Shown here: piece by piece, positions 42,753-51,576 of the stretch
Numbering within the stretch: the first letter of the stretch is position 1
How the letters are laid out: each line of letters begins with the position of its first letter
Assembly: GCF_001939115.1 (NCBI RefSeq)
Contig: NZ_MQTZ01000041.1
Coordinates: forward strand, 62,001 to 126,000
Length of the DNA: 64,000 bases
Reading direction: 5' to 3'
Origin: Leptolyngbya sp. 'hensonii'
GTDB taxonomy: Bacteria > Cyanobacteriota > Cyanobacteriia > GCF-001939115
Program-made: the position numbers and the translations under genes
Notes under the pieces: generated by a model
What the model saw: the letters and a program-made list of their open reading frames with translations, nothing else
The model's database searches: none
Told to the model about the DNA's origin: nothing

Positions 42753-44384
42753 TCATGAAGATTGCGAAACGGAAACCTTACCGTTATCAGCAGCCGGAGC
42801 CTGAAGTAACTCCAGATACTCATGCTTGAAATACTTCAAGGTGCTAAGCACAGGGTTGGGAGCCGTCATCCCCAATCCACACAGGCTCATCTCCCGCACC
42901 ATATGGCAGAGGGACTCCATTTTCTCCAGATCAGCCTGGGTAGCTTCCCGGTTCATAATTTTGGTCAGCATGGTGAACAACTGGACGGTGCCGGTGCGAC
43001 AGGGCACACATTTGCCGCAGGTTTCGCCTCGGCAAAACTCCATATAGAACTGGGCAATTTCCACCATGCTGGTTTCGTCGTCCATGACAATCATGCCGCC
43101 CGATCCCATGATGGTGCCTAACTTTTGTAGGGATTCATATTCAACCGGTGTATCCAGCAAGTCTGCTGGGATACAGCCCCCCGACGGTCCCCCAGTTTGA
43201 ACGGCCTTGACCCGACCCCCATCAGGAACCCCACCCCCCATTTCTTCCACAATTTGCCGCAGGGTGGTCCCCATTGGGACTTCAATCAGACCTGCATTGT
43301 TCACCTTACCAGTTAAGGCAAAAACCTTCGTCCCCTTGCTTTTCTCAGTGCCAATGCCAGCGTACCAATCCCCCCCATTGCGGATAATTGGGGCAATGTT
43401 GGCATAGGTTTCCACGTTGTTGATCAGGGTGGGACAGCCCCACAGACCCGACTGGGCTGGATAGGGGGGTCGGGGTCGGGGATTGCCGCGCCCACCCTGA
43501 ATCGACTGAATCAGGGCTGTTTCTTCCCCGCAGACAAAAGCTCCAGCTCCGATGCGAATATCAATTTTGAAATCAAACTGAGATTCAAAGATCTGGCTAC
43601 CGAGAAGCTCGTATTTCTTCGCCTGCTGGATCGCCTTTTGCAGGTGTTTGATGGCCAGGGGATACTCGGCCCGCACGTAGATGAAGCCGTGGTTCGCACC
43701 CACGGCATAGCCTGCGATCGCCATCCCTTCCAGAATCCGATGGGGATCGCTCTCCAGCACACTGCGGTCCATGAAGGCACCGGGATCTCCTTCATCGGCA
43801 TTGCAAATGACATACTTCTGGCCAGGGGGCATCTTGGCCACGGTGGACCACTTCAACCCGGTAGGATAGCCCCCCCCACCCCGTCCGCGCAGGCCACTCT
43901 TCGTCACCTCTTCGATGACTTCCGCGGGCGTCATTTCCGTCAGGGCATGATGTAGTTGTTCGTACCCCCCAACCGCAATATATTCTTCAATTCGTTCCGG
44001 ATCGATCTTGCCACTGTTTTCCAGCACGATCGGCATCTGCCGCATGAAAAAGGGATGGTTGGGATCCCCTTGCATCGGGGTAGCCGTTCCTCCTTGCAGG
44101 GCCGCAATGATCGAAGGCGCATCTTCTGGGGTCACCTGCTCATAGAGGGTCTGGCTGGAGTCCACTTCTACCAGGGGGCCTCGCCCACAGAAGCGCATAC
44201 AGCCCACACTGCAAACCTCGACCTCAGCCTCTAGTTCCGCACTCTGAACGGCTGCTTCCAGACCATTGCGCACTGCTGCAGAGCCAGAAGACAAACAACC
44301 TGCCGCAGTACAGCAACGAATGCGAGTCGGTTTGCGCCGATCGCGTTCTTGCTGAGCGATTTCATGCAATTCCGTAATATCCAT
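42753..44384 (-). CDS. hoxF: Hydrogenase diaphorase subunit HoxF (NAD(P)H, FMN)
   Basis: The 543-residue protein has a short N-terminal [2Fe-2S] region ([12 protein letters not shown] and [12 protein letters not shown]), then the NuoF-like part with [16 protein letters not shown] (NAD(P)H/FMN site) and [14 protein letters not shown] ([4Fe-4S]). It oxidises or reduces NAD(P)H for the hydrogenase. The gene follows hoxE by 19 bases. Length and layout match cyanobacterial HoxF. Confidence 0.97.
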   Translation of the reverse strand: MDITELHEIAQQERDRRKPTRIRCCTAAGCLSSGSAAVRNGLEAAVQSAELEAEVEVCSVGCMRFCGRGPLVEVDSSQTLYEQVTPEDAPSIIAALQGGTATPMQGDPNHPFFMRQMPIVLENSGKIDPERIEEYIAVGGYEQLHHALTEMTPAEVIEEVTKSGLRGRGGGGYPTGLKWSTVAKMPPGQKYVICNADEGDPGAFMDRSVLESDPHRILEGMAIAGYAVGANHGFIYVRAEYPLAIKHLQKAIQQAKKYELLGSQIFESQFDFKIDIRIGAGAFVCGEETALIQSIQGGRGNPRPRPPYPAQSGLWGCPTLINNVETYANIAPIIRNGGDWYAGIGTEKSKGTKVFALTGKVNNAGLIEVPMGTTLRQIVEEMGGGVPDGGRVKAVQTGGPSGGCIPADLLDTPVEYESLQKLGTIMGSGGMIVMDDETSMVEIAQFYMEFCRGETCGKCVPCRTGTVQLFTMLTKIMNREATQADLEKMESLCHMVREMSLCGLGMTAPNPVLSTLKYFKHEYLELLQAPAADNGKVSVSQSS

Positions 44385-44403
44385 GCCCTTTCCCTAATGT
44401 CGA

Positions 44404-44952
44404 TTATTGCTGTTCTAAAACCCGCACCTTATCTAAAGCAGCTTCAGGCGTCTGCTTACCGCTCACAGCGCCATCAATCACAATGGCAGGCGCAATTCCA
44501 CAGGCTCCTAAACACCGGGCGGCCATCAAGGACACCTGGCCATCCTGAGTCGTTTCTCCCACTTTGATCCCCAGTTCCGCCTCCAGGAGGGCAAGCAATT
44601 TACTGGCTCCCTTAACATGGCAGGCTGTGCCCAAACAGACGACACAGGTATGGGTACCATTGGGCTTCAGGGAAAACAGATGGTAAAACGTAGCCACCCC
44701 ATAGACCCGACTGAGGGGCAATCTCAGCCCTCTGGCGATATAGAGCAGCACGTCTTCTTCCAGGAATCCAAACGCCTCTTGAGCCTTGTGCAACACTTCA
44801 ATCAGGGCATCTGGTTGATGCTGATGCCGTTTCATCGTCATATCCAATGATTTGAAGCGGCGATCGACCGTTGCACCATTGACGGTGGATTGAGGACGCG
44901 AGTTTTTTGCAGTAGCCTGGGGAGATTGGTTTTGCAGCGATGAAGAAGGCAT
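44404..44952 (-). CDS. hoxE: Hydrogenase subunit HoxE
   Basis: The 182-residue protein has the NuoE-like thioredoxin fold with [2Fe-2S] ligands in CLGTAC and CLGACG. The first 40 residues (SSSLQNQSPQATAKNSRPQS) are polar and variable; a start at the second methionine group is possible. HoxE links the diaphorase to the complex and to ferredoxin. It is the first gene of the operon, with the promoter in the upstream spacer. Confidence 0.95.
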   Translation of the reverse strand: MPSSSLQNQSPQATAKNSRPQSTVNGATVDRRFKSLDMTMKRHQHQPDALIEVLHKAQEAFGFLEEDVLLYIARGLRLPLSRVYGVATFYHLFSLKPNGTHTCVVCLGTACHVKGASKLLALLEAELGIKVGETTQDGQVSLMAARCLGACGIAPAIVIDGAVSGKQTPEAALDKVRVLEQQ

Positions 44953-45519
44953 AGGGATTCAGTCTCAAATCACAACAGATCGGACCCTTAGATCAGGAGT
45001 TACATGAATGCTCTGAAATCAATACCGTGGTGACTCGATCACAGCAAATCTCTCCCTATTTCACGCAAATAAACTTAATCTGCCACAAATAAGGAGAGAT
45101 ATTAGCCTTTGCTTCATGGTTGAAAGAGTCACAATTTCAGGTATGAGTTGAGCTAAAACTTTTCTACCGGTGATAACAAGATTGAACAAGGATGTTCAAT
45201 AAATACTCCATCAGTATCTATCCAATAGGTTGAACAATTCAGGCACTACTTCAAGCACCATTCCAAGCATAGTAAGGCTGAAATAGTAAGACCGAAATAT
45301 TGCCTGACCCGCCTTCTTACAAACCTTAGAGTTATTAATTAAGGTTCTTGAAAGACAGATCCTTGGAAGATACTGGAAATTATAGATCTTGAAGTTTTCC
45401 TAAAAAATGCACTCCTATTTGGATGTTTGGTGCACTTACTTTCGCAATTGACGTGTTGTTTAAGTCAGTTTTTTTTGAACCTGACAGCTATATCTTAGTT
45501 GCTATAAAAACAATGATCG
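44953..45519. other. hoxE upstream region
   Basis: This spacer upstream of hoxE is AT-rich and should contain the hox promoter. It holds one clear inverted repeat (45181-45200, annotated separately). I could not see a convincing NtcA box (GTA-N8-TAC) or a LexA box by eye. The remaining sequence shows no gene. Confidence 0.45.
45181..45200. promoter_or_regulatory. Dyad in the hox upstream region, possible operator
   Basis: ATTGAACA-AGGA-TGTTCAAT, perfect 8-base arms. A further TTGAACA half-site lies at 45230-45236. It is 229 bases upstream of the hoxE start. No named regulator is assigned. Confidence 0.45.
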
Positions 45520-45642
45520 ATGAGCAAACAAAATTCTTCACATGAAGAGCCAGGAGGTATAACCGTAGCCATACAAAGCTTAGTGAAAGCGAGTCAGAAG
45601 GCCTACCTGGACCCGGCAATTGAGCCGTCGGAATTGCCCTAA
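45520..45642 (+). CDS. Candidate 40-residue protein, unknown
   Basis: ATG 45520 opens a frame of 40 codons (MSKQNSSHEEPGGITVAIQS then LVKASQKAYLDPAIEPSELP). GC content and codon choice in the last 25 codons look coding and contrast with the AT-rich flanks, but no ribosome-binding site is clear and the same DNA folds strongly as RNA (45576-45646). No family is recognised. It may be a small protein, an RNA, or both. Confidence 0.35.
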   Translation: MSKQNSSHEEPGGITVAIQSLVKASQKAYLDPAIEPSELP

Positions 45643-45646
45643 GCTT
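45576..45646. ncRNA. Candidate structured RNA
   Basis: AAGCTTAG (45576-45583) pairs with CTAAGCTT (45639-45646), and directly inside it GGCAATT (45615-45621) pairs with AATTGCC (45632-45638) around GAGCCGTCGG. The nested stems are perfect and would fold on either strand. It matches no RNA family I know. It lies in the spacer between hoxE and the P-type ATPase, in a patch of higher GC. Confidence 0.4.
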
Positions 45647-45778
45647 GCTGAACAAAGCTATATTTGCACTCCTGAATCTATGGCAGTCAATCCACTGTAA
45701 AAAATGGCATAATCCAACTTGCTCGATGCAGAATTGGTTGTTTTTCTATACAGAATTTTCAAGATTAAAACGCTGAAT

Positions 45779-48673
45779 TCAGACAATCTGTCGGTTGCCC
45801 AGGAATTTTCTCAGTTCTTCTAATCCCAGAATAATGGGAGGACAAATCAGTAGACAAAGCCATTGCCAGGGGGCCAGAGGAGCAGTGGAGAAAATTTGCC
45901 TGAGGGGTAGGAAATCAATAATGGCCAGAACTAGCATCCATTCCATGGCAATGCCAAGCCAGATCAGGGGATTGGAGAAGAAGCCCAGACGGAAGATCGA
46001 CGATCGCTCCGAGCGACAGGCAAAGACATTGCCATCCTGACAGGCCACGATCGTGGCCAGGGTCATGGTGGTAGCCTGGGCATAAATGGCTGTGGTGGTG
46101 GCATCCGCAGTATGGGCCAGAATCGCTGGGGTGACCGCTTGCAACTCCGCCAGACCATACCCATAACTCCACCAGACCAGGAAAAAGCCAGCCATCCCCA
46201 GGGCCGCTTCAAACAAACCCAGAAAGCAGTAAGCCCGCAACAGCAGAGATCGATCCAGTAGGGGTTGGCGCTTAGACCGGGGAGGCTGGGTCATCAACCC
46301 AACTTCAGCCCGTTCTGCCCCCAGAGCCAGGGCAGGCACCATATCAGTCCCCAAATCAACGGCCAGAATCTGCATGATAATCAAGGCCGGAGGAATCTTC
46401 AGGGCAACCATGGCCAGGAATGGGACTAGTTCAGCCACATTGGAGGCCAGAATATAGGTCATAAACTTGCGAATATTCTGGTAAACCGATCGGCCCTGCT
46501 CAATCGCACTGACGATCGTGGCAAAGTTATCATCCGTCAGCACGATGTCCGCTGCTTCCCGGGCCACATCTGTCCCATTCAGCCCCATGGCAATGCCAAT
46601 ATTGGCGGCCCGCAGGGCCGGGGCATCATTCACCCCATCCCCCGTCACCGCCACCACATCTCCCATATCTTTATAAGCCTGCACCAGCCTCAACTTATGT
46701 TCAGGAGACATGCGGGCAAACACCAGTCCCGATCGATATTTCAGAATTTGCCGCAGTTGGGCATCAGAAAGGTGCCCCATCCCTTCCCCTGTCACCACCC
46801 GCGCCCGCTCGCCGATCAGACCGATCTGGCGGGCGATCGCCTCTGCCGTGAGGCCATAGTCCCCCGTCACCATCGTCACCCGGATGGCTGCCCCGTGACA
46901 TTGGGCGATCGCCTCCTTCACCTCGGGTCGAGGGGGATCGAACATGGCCACCAGCCCGATGAACACCAGGTTCTGTTCCAGATCCTGAGCCCGCAGATCC
47001 AACAACTCCTGCCCGCCTTGACGAGCCGCCACCCCCAGCACCCGGAAGCCCTGGCGGGCCAGATCATCGTTCGCTGCAACGACCTGATCCCAGTCAGCCT
47101 GAGTTAAATCTTGGATGACGCCATCCCGTAGCATCGAATGACAATGGCGCAACACTTCTAGGGGAGCCCCTTTAGTAAAGGCTAGATAAGGGAAGTCACT
47201 GGGCCAGAAATGGGAATCCTGCCAGTTCAGGATCACACTCATCATGCGACGACGCGAATCAAAGGGGATCTCGCGCAACCGGGAAAATTGGCGTTGTAAC
47301 TGTTCTAAATTCAGCCCTGCCTTAGCAGCGGCGACCAGCAGAGCCGCTTCCGTCGGGTCCCCAATCTCCTGCCAGCGACTGGGAGCCGTGAGGTGAATCA
47401 ACCGGGCATTGGAGCAGAGGGCAGCCCCCGTCAACAAGAGATGAACCTTCCAGGTATCCGCAAAATCAGGCGGCAGCACCACCTCGCCCGTTGTGGGATC
47501 GTACCCCGCTCCAGTGACTTCAAGCCGGGAGGCCAAACTGGATTGGGCTACCAGGGGCAACCAGAGATAACGGACGGTCATTTCATTCTTGGTCAGGGTG
47601 CCGGTTTTGTCTGTGCAGATCACAGTGACAGCACTCAGGGTTTCTACAGCGGACAGCCGACGTACCAGAGCATTGCGGCGGGCCATCCGCTGCACCCCCA
47701 GGGCCAGGGCCAGGGTTACGGTCGGGAGCAGCCCTTCTGGCACTAATGCGACAATAATCCCGATCGCGAAAATAAAGCTCTCTTTCACCTCCATCCCCAC
47801 CAGCAGGGAGGTGAGCAGGAAGACCAGCACTCCCATGCTGACGGCGATCGCCGTGATGATGCGGACAATGCGGGCCACCTGCACCTCTAGGGTACTGGGC
47901 TCCCGCTTCACCACCGCCGTCAGGTGGGCTACCTGGCCGAACTCAGTCTGAGCCCCCGTAGCGTAGACGATCGCCACTGCCCGTCCTGCTGCTACTGTGG
48001 AGCCTGCCAGCACCAGATTGGCAATCTCAGATGGATTCACCCGCTCCTGCAGGGGCTGTTCACCGGGGCGCAGGAGGGTTTTCCCCCCTCGAATCGATAC
48101 GGCTTCCCGTAAACGCACAGGATAGGCACTCCGCGCCACGGGTAATGATTCTCCCGTCAGCACCGAGACATCAACATACAGGTTATCGGCAGAGACAAGA
48201 CGGGCATCGGCAGAAATGCGATCGCCCTCTTCCAATTGCATGACATCCCCCCGGACCAGTTCGCGAGCGGTAATCTGCTGCAATTCCCCATTCCGATAGA
48301 CCCGCACCTGCAGGGGCAACACCTTCTTCAAGGCAGCCAGGGCCTGTTCAGCCTGGTACTCCTGCCAGAAGCTGAAAATGCCATTAATCCAGATCACGGC
48401 CCAAATAGCCCACCCCAGGGCCGGAGTCCGGGACACGAAAGCCAGAATGCCAGCGACCCAGAGCAGGAGGGCCATAAAGTGGGTGAGCTGATCCGTAAAT
48501 CGGAGCCAGAGGGGACGATGGGCAGGCTCTGGCAACTCGTTCGCGCCAAACTGCTCCAACCGCTGGAGAGCCTCCTGGTCAGACAGGCCCCCGACCGTTG
48601 TCTCCAAAGATTCGTAAACAGTCTCAACGGGTAAAGCCCAAATGGGCTGATGAAATGACACTGGACGTACCAC
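45779..48673 (-). CDS. P-type cation-transporting ATPase (P2 type)
   Basis: The 964-residue protein has the P-ATPase series: TGES (173-176, actuator), PEGL (312-315, cation site in helix 4), DKTGT with phosphorylated D355 and GDGVNDAPAL (hinge). There are pairs of N-terminal membrane helices (about 60-105), helices 3-4 (about 275-325) and about six C-terminal ones. No heavy-metal-binding domain is present. PEGL and overall length put it with Ca2+ or Na+/K+-type P2 pumps; the transported ion is not decided by sequence alone. The start is a GTG. It is transcribed alone. Confidence 0.92.
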   Translation of the reverse strand: MVRPVSFHQPIWALPVETVYESLETTVGGLSDQEALQRLEQFGANELPEPAHRPLWLRFTDQLTHFMALLLWVAGILAFVSRTPALGWAIWAVIWINGIFSFWQEYQAEQALAALKKVLPLQVRVYRNGELQQITARELVRGDVMQLEEGDRISADARLVSADNLYVDVSVLTGESLPVARSAYPVRLREAVSIRGGKTLLRPGEQPLQERVNPSEIANLVLAGSTVAAGRAVAIVYATGAQTEFGQVAHLTAVVKREPSTLEVQVARIVRIITAIAVSMGVLVFLLTSLLVGMEVKESFIFAIGIIVALVPEGLLPTVTLALALGVQRMARRNALVRRLSAVETLSAVTVICTDKTGTLTKNEMTVRYLWLPLVAQSSLASRLEVTGAGYDPTTGEVVLPPDFADTWKVHLLLTGAALCSNARLIHLTAPSRWQEIGDPTEAALLVAAAKAGLNLEQLQRQFSRLREIPFDSRRRMMSVILNWQDSHFWPSDFPYLAFTKGAPLEVLRHCHSMLRDGVIQDLTQADWDQVVAANDDLARQGFRVLGVAARQGGQELLDLRAQDLEQNLVFIGLVAMFDPPRPEVKEAIAQCHGAAIRVTMVTGDYGLTAEAIARQIGLIGERARVVTGEGMGHLSDAQLRQILKYRSGLVFARMSPEHKLRLVQAYKDMGDVVAVTGDGVNDAPALRAANIGIAMGLNGTDVAREAADIVLTDDNFATIVSAIEQGRSVYQNIRKFMTYILASNVAELVPFLAMVALKIPPALIIMQILAVDLGTDMVPALALGAERAEVGLMTQPPRSKRQPLLDRSLLLRAYCFLGLFEAALGMAGFFLVWWSYGYGLAELQAVTPAILAHTADATTTAIYAQATTMTLATIVACQDGNVFACRSERSSIFRLGFFSNPLIWLGIAMEWMLVLAIIDFLPLRQIFSTAPLAPWQWLCLLICPPIILGLEELRKFLGNRQIV

Positions 48674-48824
48674 AGTTCCTGAAACCGTTGTCTCATGATT
48701 TCCAGGACAAAGAGACTTCCTTTAGCCTTTCTTCCTACCTGAGAGGATGCTTGGAAGTTGGCTGGTGGTTCAAGCAGTAACTTAAACCTTTGAAATATCC
48801 TGTTAAAAAAGATAGGAAACGGGT

Positions 48825-48854
48825 CATAAACTCCCCTTTTTAGGGAGATTTATG
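48825..48854. promoter_or_regulatory. 11-bp hairpin in the divergent spacer
   Basis: CATAAACTCCC-CTTTTTA-GGGAG-A-TTTATG: all 11 positions pair with one bulged A. It may be an operator, a transcript hairpin or part of a small RNA. Confidence 0.45.
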
Positions 48855-48985
48855 AGAATCTTGCCTGCTTTTCTCCAGGAAATTAACCTTTTTAAACATT
48901 CCCTGAGAATGCAGACTTTTTGATTGAGTTAAATTACTTATTTCTAAGGATTGATCGGGGAAATTTCATCTAGATTCGATCGATT

Positions 48986-49006
48986 TATGGAGATTCCATC
49001 TCCATA
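48986..49006. promoter_or_regulatory. Perfect 9-bp palindrome with 3-base loop
   Basis: TATGGAGAT-TCC-ATCTCCATA, perfectly paired, about 280 bases before the Mo-nitrogenase C-domain gene. No family is recognised. Confidence 0.45.
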
Positions 49007-49287
49007 CAGGAAGTATACTCAACGACTCTCTCATCCCCGATCTGCCTGAGTATCGCTCCATCTCTCAATGAGAAGTTTTACTGGCTTTAAACAAACGAAA
49101 AGTTTCTTAATTAGAGGTATTTTTTGTATTTTTAATCACTATTTCTAAAATTAATTAGAGATTTACTTGAGAAGTCGATTTTTTAACCGTTCCTTTACTG
49201 AATACGGTAATAGCATTTGTATTCTAGATTTGGGATTAATTAATAACGTTGGTTACTCCCCCAAATGTCCGTCATCTTTGCCTGTGT

Positions 49288-49665
49288 ATGAACTGGAAAT
49301 ACTTTCACCGTTTCGCGTCAACTCCTTCTGTTGAATTTGCCGAAACAGCCCAACAGTCAACCTACCCTAAGAAATTTGGAAAGTATCCCCCACTTTTGCC
49401 CCATCAAATAGATTTCCTGCAGCCCCTACGTTATTGGATTAATCGCATCGAAGTTCAGGATCGAAAGCTGGCCCACTTTTTCTCCAAATTAATTCCGGCC
49501 CACTGCCCCTTCGAGCGGGACATCAATTTTTTTGGACGTAAGATTGCCCACATCCCTCCTCTGTGCAAGCTGAATCCACTGTATGATGAGCTGATTGCTT
49601 TGAGATTCCGGGCACTTTGCTACCTGGTTGATCAGTGCGGCGAGGATATTCAATCCTATTGCTAG
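49288..49665 (+). CDS. Mo-dependent nitrogenase C-terminal-domain protein
   Basis: The 125-residue protein has the conserved block FLQPLRYWINRIEVQDRKLA, LIPAHCPFERDINFFGRKIA and HIPPLCKLNPLYDELIALRF, ending in CYLVDQCGEDI. This matches the small family named after a C-terminal domain of Mo-dependent nitrogenase-related proteins, common as a stand-alone gene in cyanobacteria. It is not itself a nitrogenase subunit and its role is unknown. ATG 49288 is used because the frame further upstream is poor. It precedes tlyA by 27 bases. Confidence 0.82.
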   Translation: MNWKYFHRFASTPSVEFAETAQQSTYPKKFGKYPPLLPHQIDFLQPLRYWINRIEVQDRKLAHFFSKLIPAHCPFERDINFFGRKIAHIPPLCKLNPLYDELIALRFRALCYLVDQCGEDIQSYC

Positions 49666-49692
49666 GTCATTTGCATTGGATTTTCTGAACCT

Positions 49693-50541
49693 GTGGCCAA
49701 ACGGCGACTCGATACCCTTCTTGTAGAACTCAGCCTTTGTGATTCCAGACAGCAGGCCCAGCGCCTGATTCAAGCTGGGGAAGTGACGGTTAACCGACAA
49801 GTGATCGACAAGCCAGGGACAGAGGTTGACCTGTCCGCTGATATTCAGATCAAGCAGAAGTCACCCTATGTGTCCCGTGGGGGCGAGAAGCTGGCCAAGG
49901 CTCTGACTGGCTTTGCAATCTCAGTTCACGATCGGGTCTGTCTGGATGGTGGGATCTCAACAGGAGGGTTTACGGACTGTCTGTTACAGGCTGGAGCCAA
50001 ACAGGTCTACGGCATTGATGTCGGGTATGGGCAGGTTGCCTGGAGTCTGCGGCAAGATCCTCGCGTGATCTTGCATGAGCGGACGAATCTGCGCTACCTG
50101 GACCCGGAGGTGCTGTATGAAACGGCTGAAATCCGACCCGATCTGGCTGTGGTCGATGTCTCGTTTATCTCTTTAACTAAAGTGCTCCCCGCCCTCTGGA
50201 AACTCCTGTCTTCTCCCCGAGAAATGGTTCTGCTGGTGAAGCCCCAATTTGAAGTGGGGCGGGCCAAAGTAGGGAAGAATGGCGTGGTGAGAGAGGCCAG
50301 GGATCAGGCTGAAGCAATCTGGCAGGTTTTACAGGCTGCCCAGGGCCTGGGTTGGGGATATCATGGATTGACCTGGTCCCCCTTACTGGGGCCAGCCGGT
50401 AACATTGAGTATCTACTTTGGTTGCGGGACAATACAGCGCCAATGCTCGATCGGCCAGAAGAGAGGTCCGATCCGCCTGATCTGGCTGCACTTCACCGCC
50501 TTACCCGATCGGCCCAAACAGAACTCCATGCTCCGCCCTGA
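49693..50541 (+). CDS. tlyA: TlyA-family rRNA methyltransferase
   Basis: The 282-residue protein has an N-terminal S4 RNA-binding domain (MAKRRLDTLLVELSLCDSRQ, SRGGEKLAKAL) and a Rossmann-fold methyltransferase domain (VCLDGGISTGGFTDCLLQAG, YGIDVGYGQ, DLAVVDVSFISLTKVL, LLVKPQFEVGR). TlyA 2'-O-methylates cytidines in 16S and 23S rRNA and is often annotated as hemolysin. The start is GTG 49693. It may be cotranscribed with the preceding gene. Confidence 0.92.
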   Translation: MAKRRLDTLLVELSLCDSRQQAQRLIQAGEVTVNRQVIDKPGTEVDLSADIQIKQKSPYVSRGGEKLAKALTGFAISVHDRVCLDGGISTGGFTDCLLQAGAKQVYGIDVGYGQVAWSLRQDPRVILHERTNLRYLDPEVLYETAEIRPDLAVVDVSFISLTKVLPALWKLLSSPREMVLLVKPQFEVGRAKVGKNGVVREARDQAEAIWQVLQAAQGLGWGYHGLTWSPLLGPAGNIEYLLWLRDNTAPMLDRPEERSDPPDLAALHRLTRSAQTELHAPP

Positions 50542-50866
50542 GAATCTGCAATCAGGTTGCTAACTTTAGTTAACTTCTGTTTGAAACAGGTTCAGGTTGT
50601 TATACATAAGGTGGGAATTGGTCAAGCTCTCTGGTACGGCTTCTCGACCCCATTGTTGTTCCCAAGGCATTGAAGACTTTGCTTCTTACGATGTCGTTTG
50701 TTCCTGATTGGACTAGAAACAGGGAGAAAACGACGTAAAGACCTCTGTAAAGGCAACAAGGGTGTTGGTTATTGTTGTCGGGAGCTACTTCTTTCCAGTG
50801 GGTTTCCTGGTTTGGCTAGGCTGATCAAAGGTCTTGTCCTCCTTCTTGTCAGGTACGGTTACTGTT
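50542..50866. other. 325-base spacer with a hairpin
   Basis: This spacer between tlyA and the next gene holds a 12-base-pair hairpin (50694-50733). A short plus-strand frame at 50698-50892 has no family support and overlaps the hairpin. The rest shows nothing clear. Confidence 0.4.
50694..50733. ncRNA. Hairpin, possible leader RNA
   Basis: TCGTTT-G-TTCCTG pairs with CAGGGA-GA-AAACGA around a 13-base loop; one T-G pair. It is 134 bases before the ATG of the unknown gene at 50867 and may be part of its 5' leader. No riboswitch class is recognised. Confidence 0.3.
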
Positions 50867-51556
50867 ATGACTCACTATTCAGTTCAGATTGATCCCCTCG
50901 ATAGCCCCCACCCAATTCCCTGGAACTGGGTTTTAGCAAACATCTCGGAAGTTCCTCCTGACAATAGAAGTGGCACCCGCTGCTATCGTTCCCAGTCCCT
51001 GATCTCCCCTGATGGGCTCTATGCAGCGTACAGTCGGATTCAAGTCCAGGTCCAGCCTGACTTCCTGCAGAGTCGAGTCAGCAGTGTGCTGTTTATTGAA
51101 AACCTGCACAGTGGAGATTTGCAGGTCATTACAGCCAACTCTCCCCTTTCCGACAACCCTTTCAGTGCAGTTCGTGCCTCTGAGACAGGGGGGACGATTG
51201 CCATCCTGATTCCGATTGCCTGGTCAGAACTGGGTGATCGGATTTTGGCCAGAGAGTTTGAGTCTCTGATGGGGTCTGATATTGCATCAGACTATGCAGT
51301 GGTCTGGGATCAGCGACTGAACCGGACCAGCACCATCGCCCCTAGCCGCATTCACTACACTAATGCAGTGCTTCTCGGTTGGAGTCAGAATTATCCCGAT
51401 CGGGCTTTGTTTCGAGCTGGGATCATTGGGGATGAATATTGGCCGTTATGGACGGTTGATCTGAGTGGGCAGACAATGGCTGCCCCGGAAGGAGACCACC
51501 CGATCGGATTTGGCCGGATGGTCAGTAGCATCTGGGCAGGCCCTCAGGCCTCCTAG
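50867..51556 (+). CDS. Conserved-looking soluble protein, unknown
   Basis: The 229-residue protein begins MTHYSVQIDPLDSPHPIPWN and has no signal peptide, membrane helix or known motif; beta-strand-rich segments such as VSSVLFIENLHSGDLQVITA suggest a compact soluble fold. ATG 50867 is a better fit than a TTG 33 bases earlier, although the ribosome-binding site is weak. It is convergent with lpxB, 20 bases apart. Confidence 0.68.
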   Translation: MTHYSVQIDPLDSPHPIPWNWVLANISEVPPDNRSGTRCYRSQSLISPDGLYAAYSRIQVQVQPDFLQSRVSSVLFIENLHSGDLQVITANSPLSDNPFSAVRASETGGTIAILIPIAWSELGDRILAREFESLMGSDIASDYAVVWDQRLNRTSTIAPSRIHYTNAVLLGWSQNYPDRALFRAGIIGDEYWPLWTVDLSGQTMAAPEGDHPIGFGRMVSSIWAGPQAS

Positions 51557-51576
51557 AGAGGGTGCAGAAAACGCCT

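Larger units (their letters stand above)
48674..49287. other. Divergent AT-rich spacer with two hairpins
   Basis: This 614-base spacer separates the ATPase (-) from the Mo-nitrogenase C-domain gene (+). It is AT-rich, holds two clear inverted repeats (annotated separately) and likely the promoters of both genes. I see no ORF with coding character. Confidence 0.5.

Noticed and set aside
45552-45557. AGGAGG in the hoxE-ATPase spacer as a ribosome-binding site
   Set aside because: No ATG, GTG or TTG follows within 4-12 bases, so it does not start a gene. It is inside the candidate 40-codon ORF and next to its RNA fold.
50698-50892. 64-codon plus-strand frame between tlyA and the unknown gene
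   Set aside because: It covers the hairpin arms, has no family match and shares no codon character with neighbours; it also overlaps the start of the next gene.
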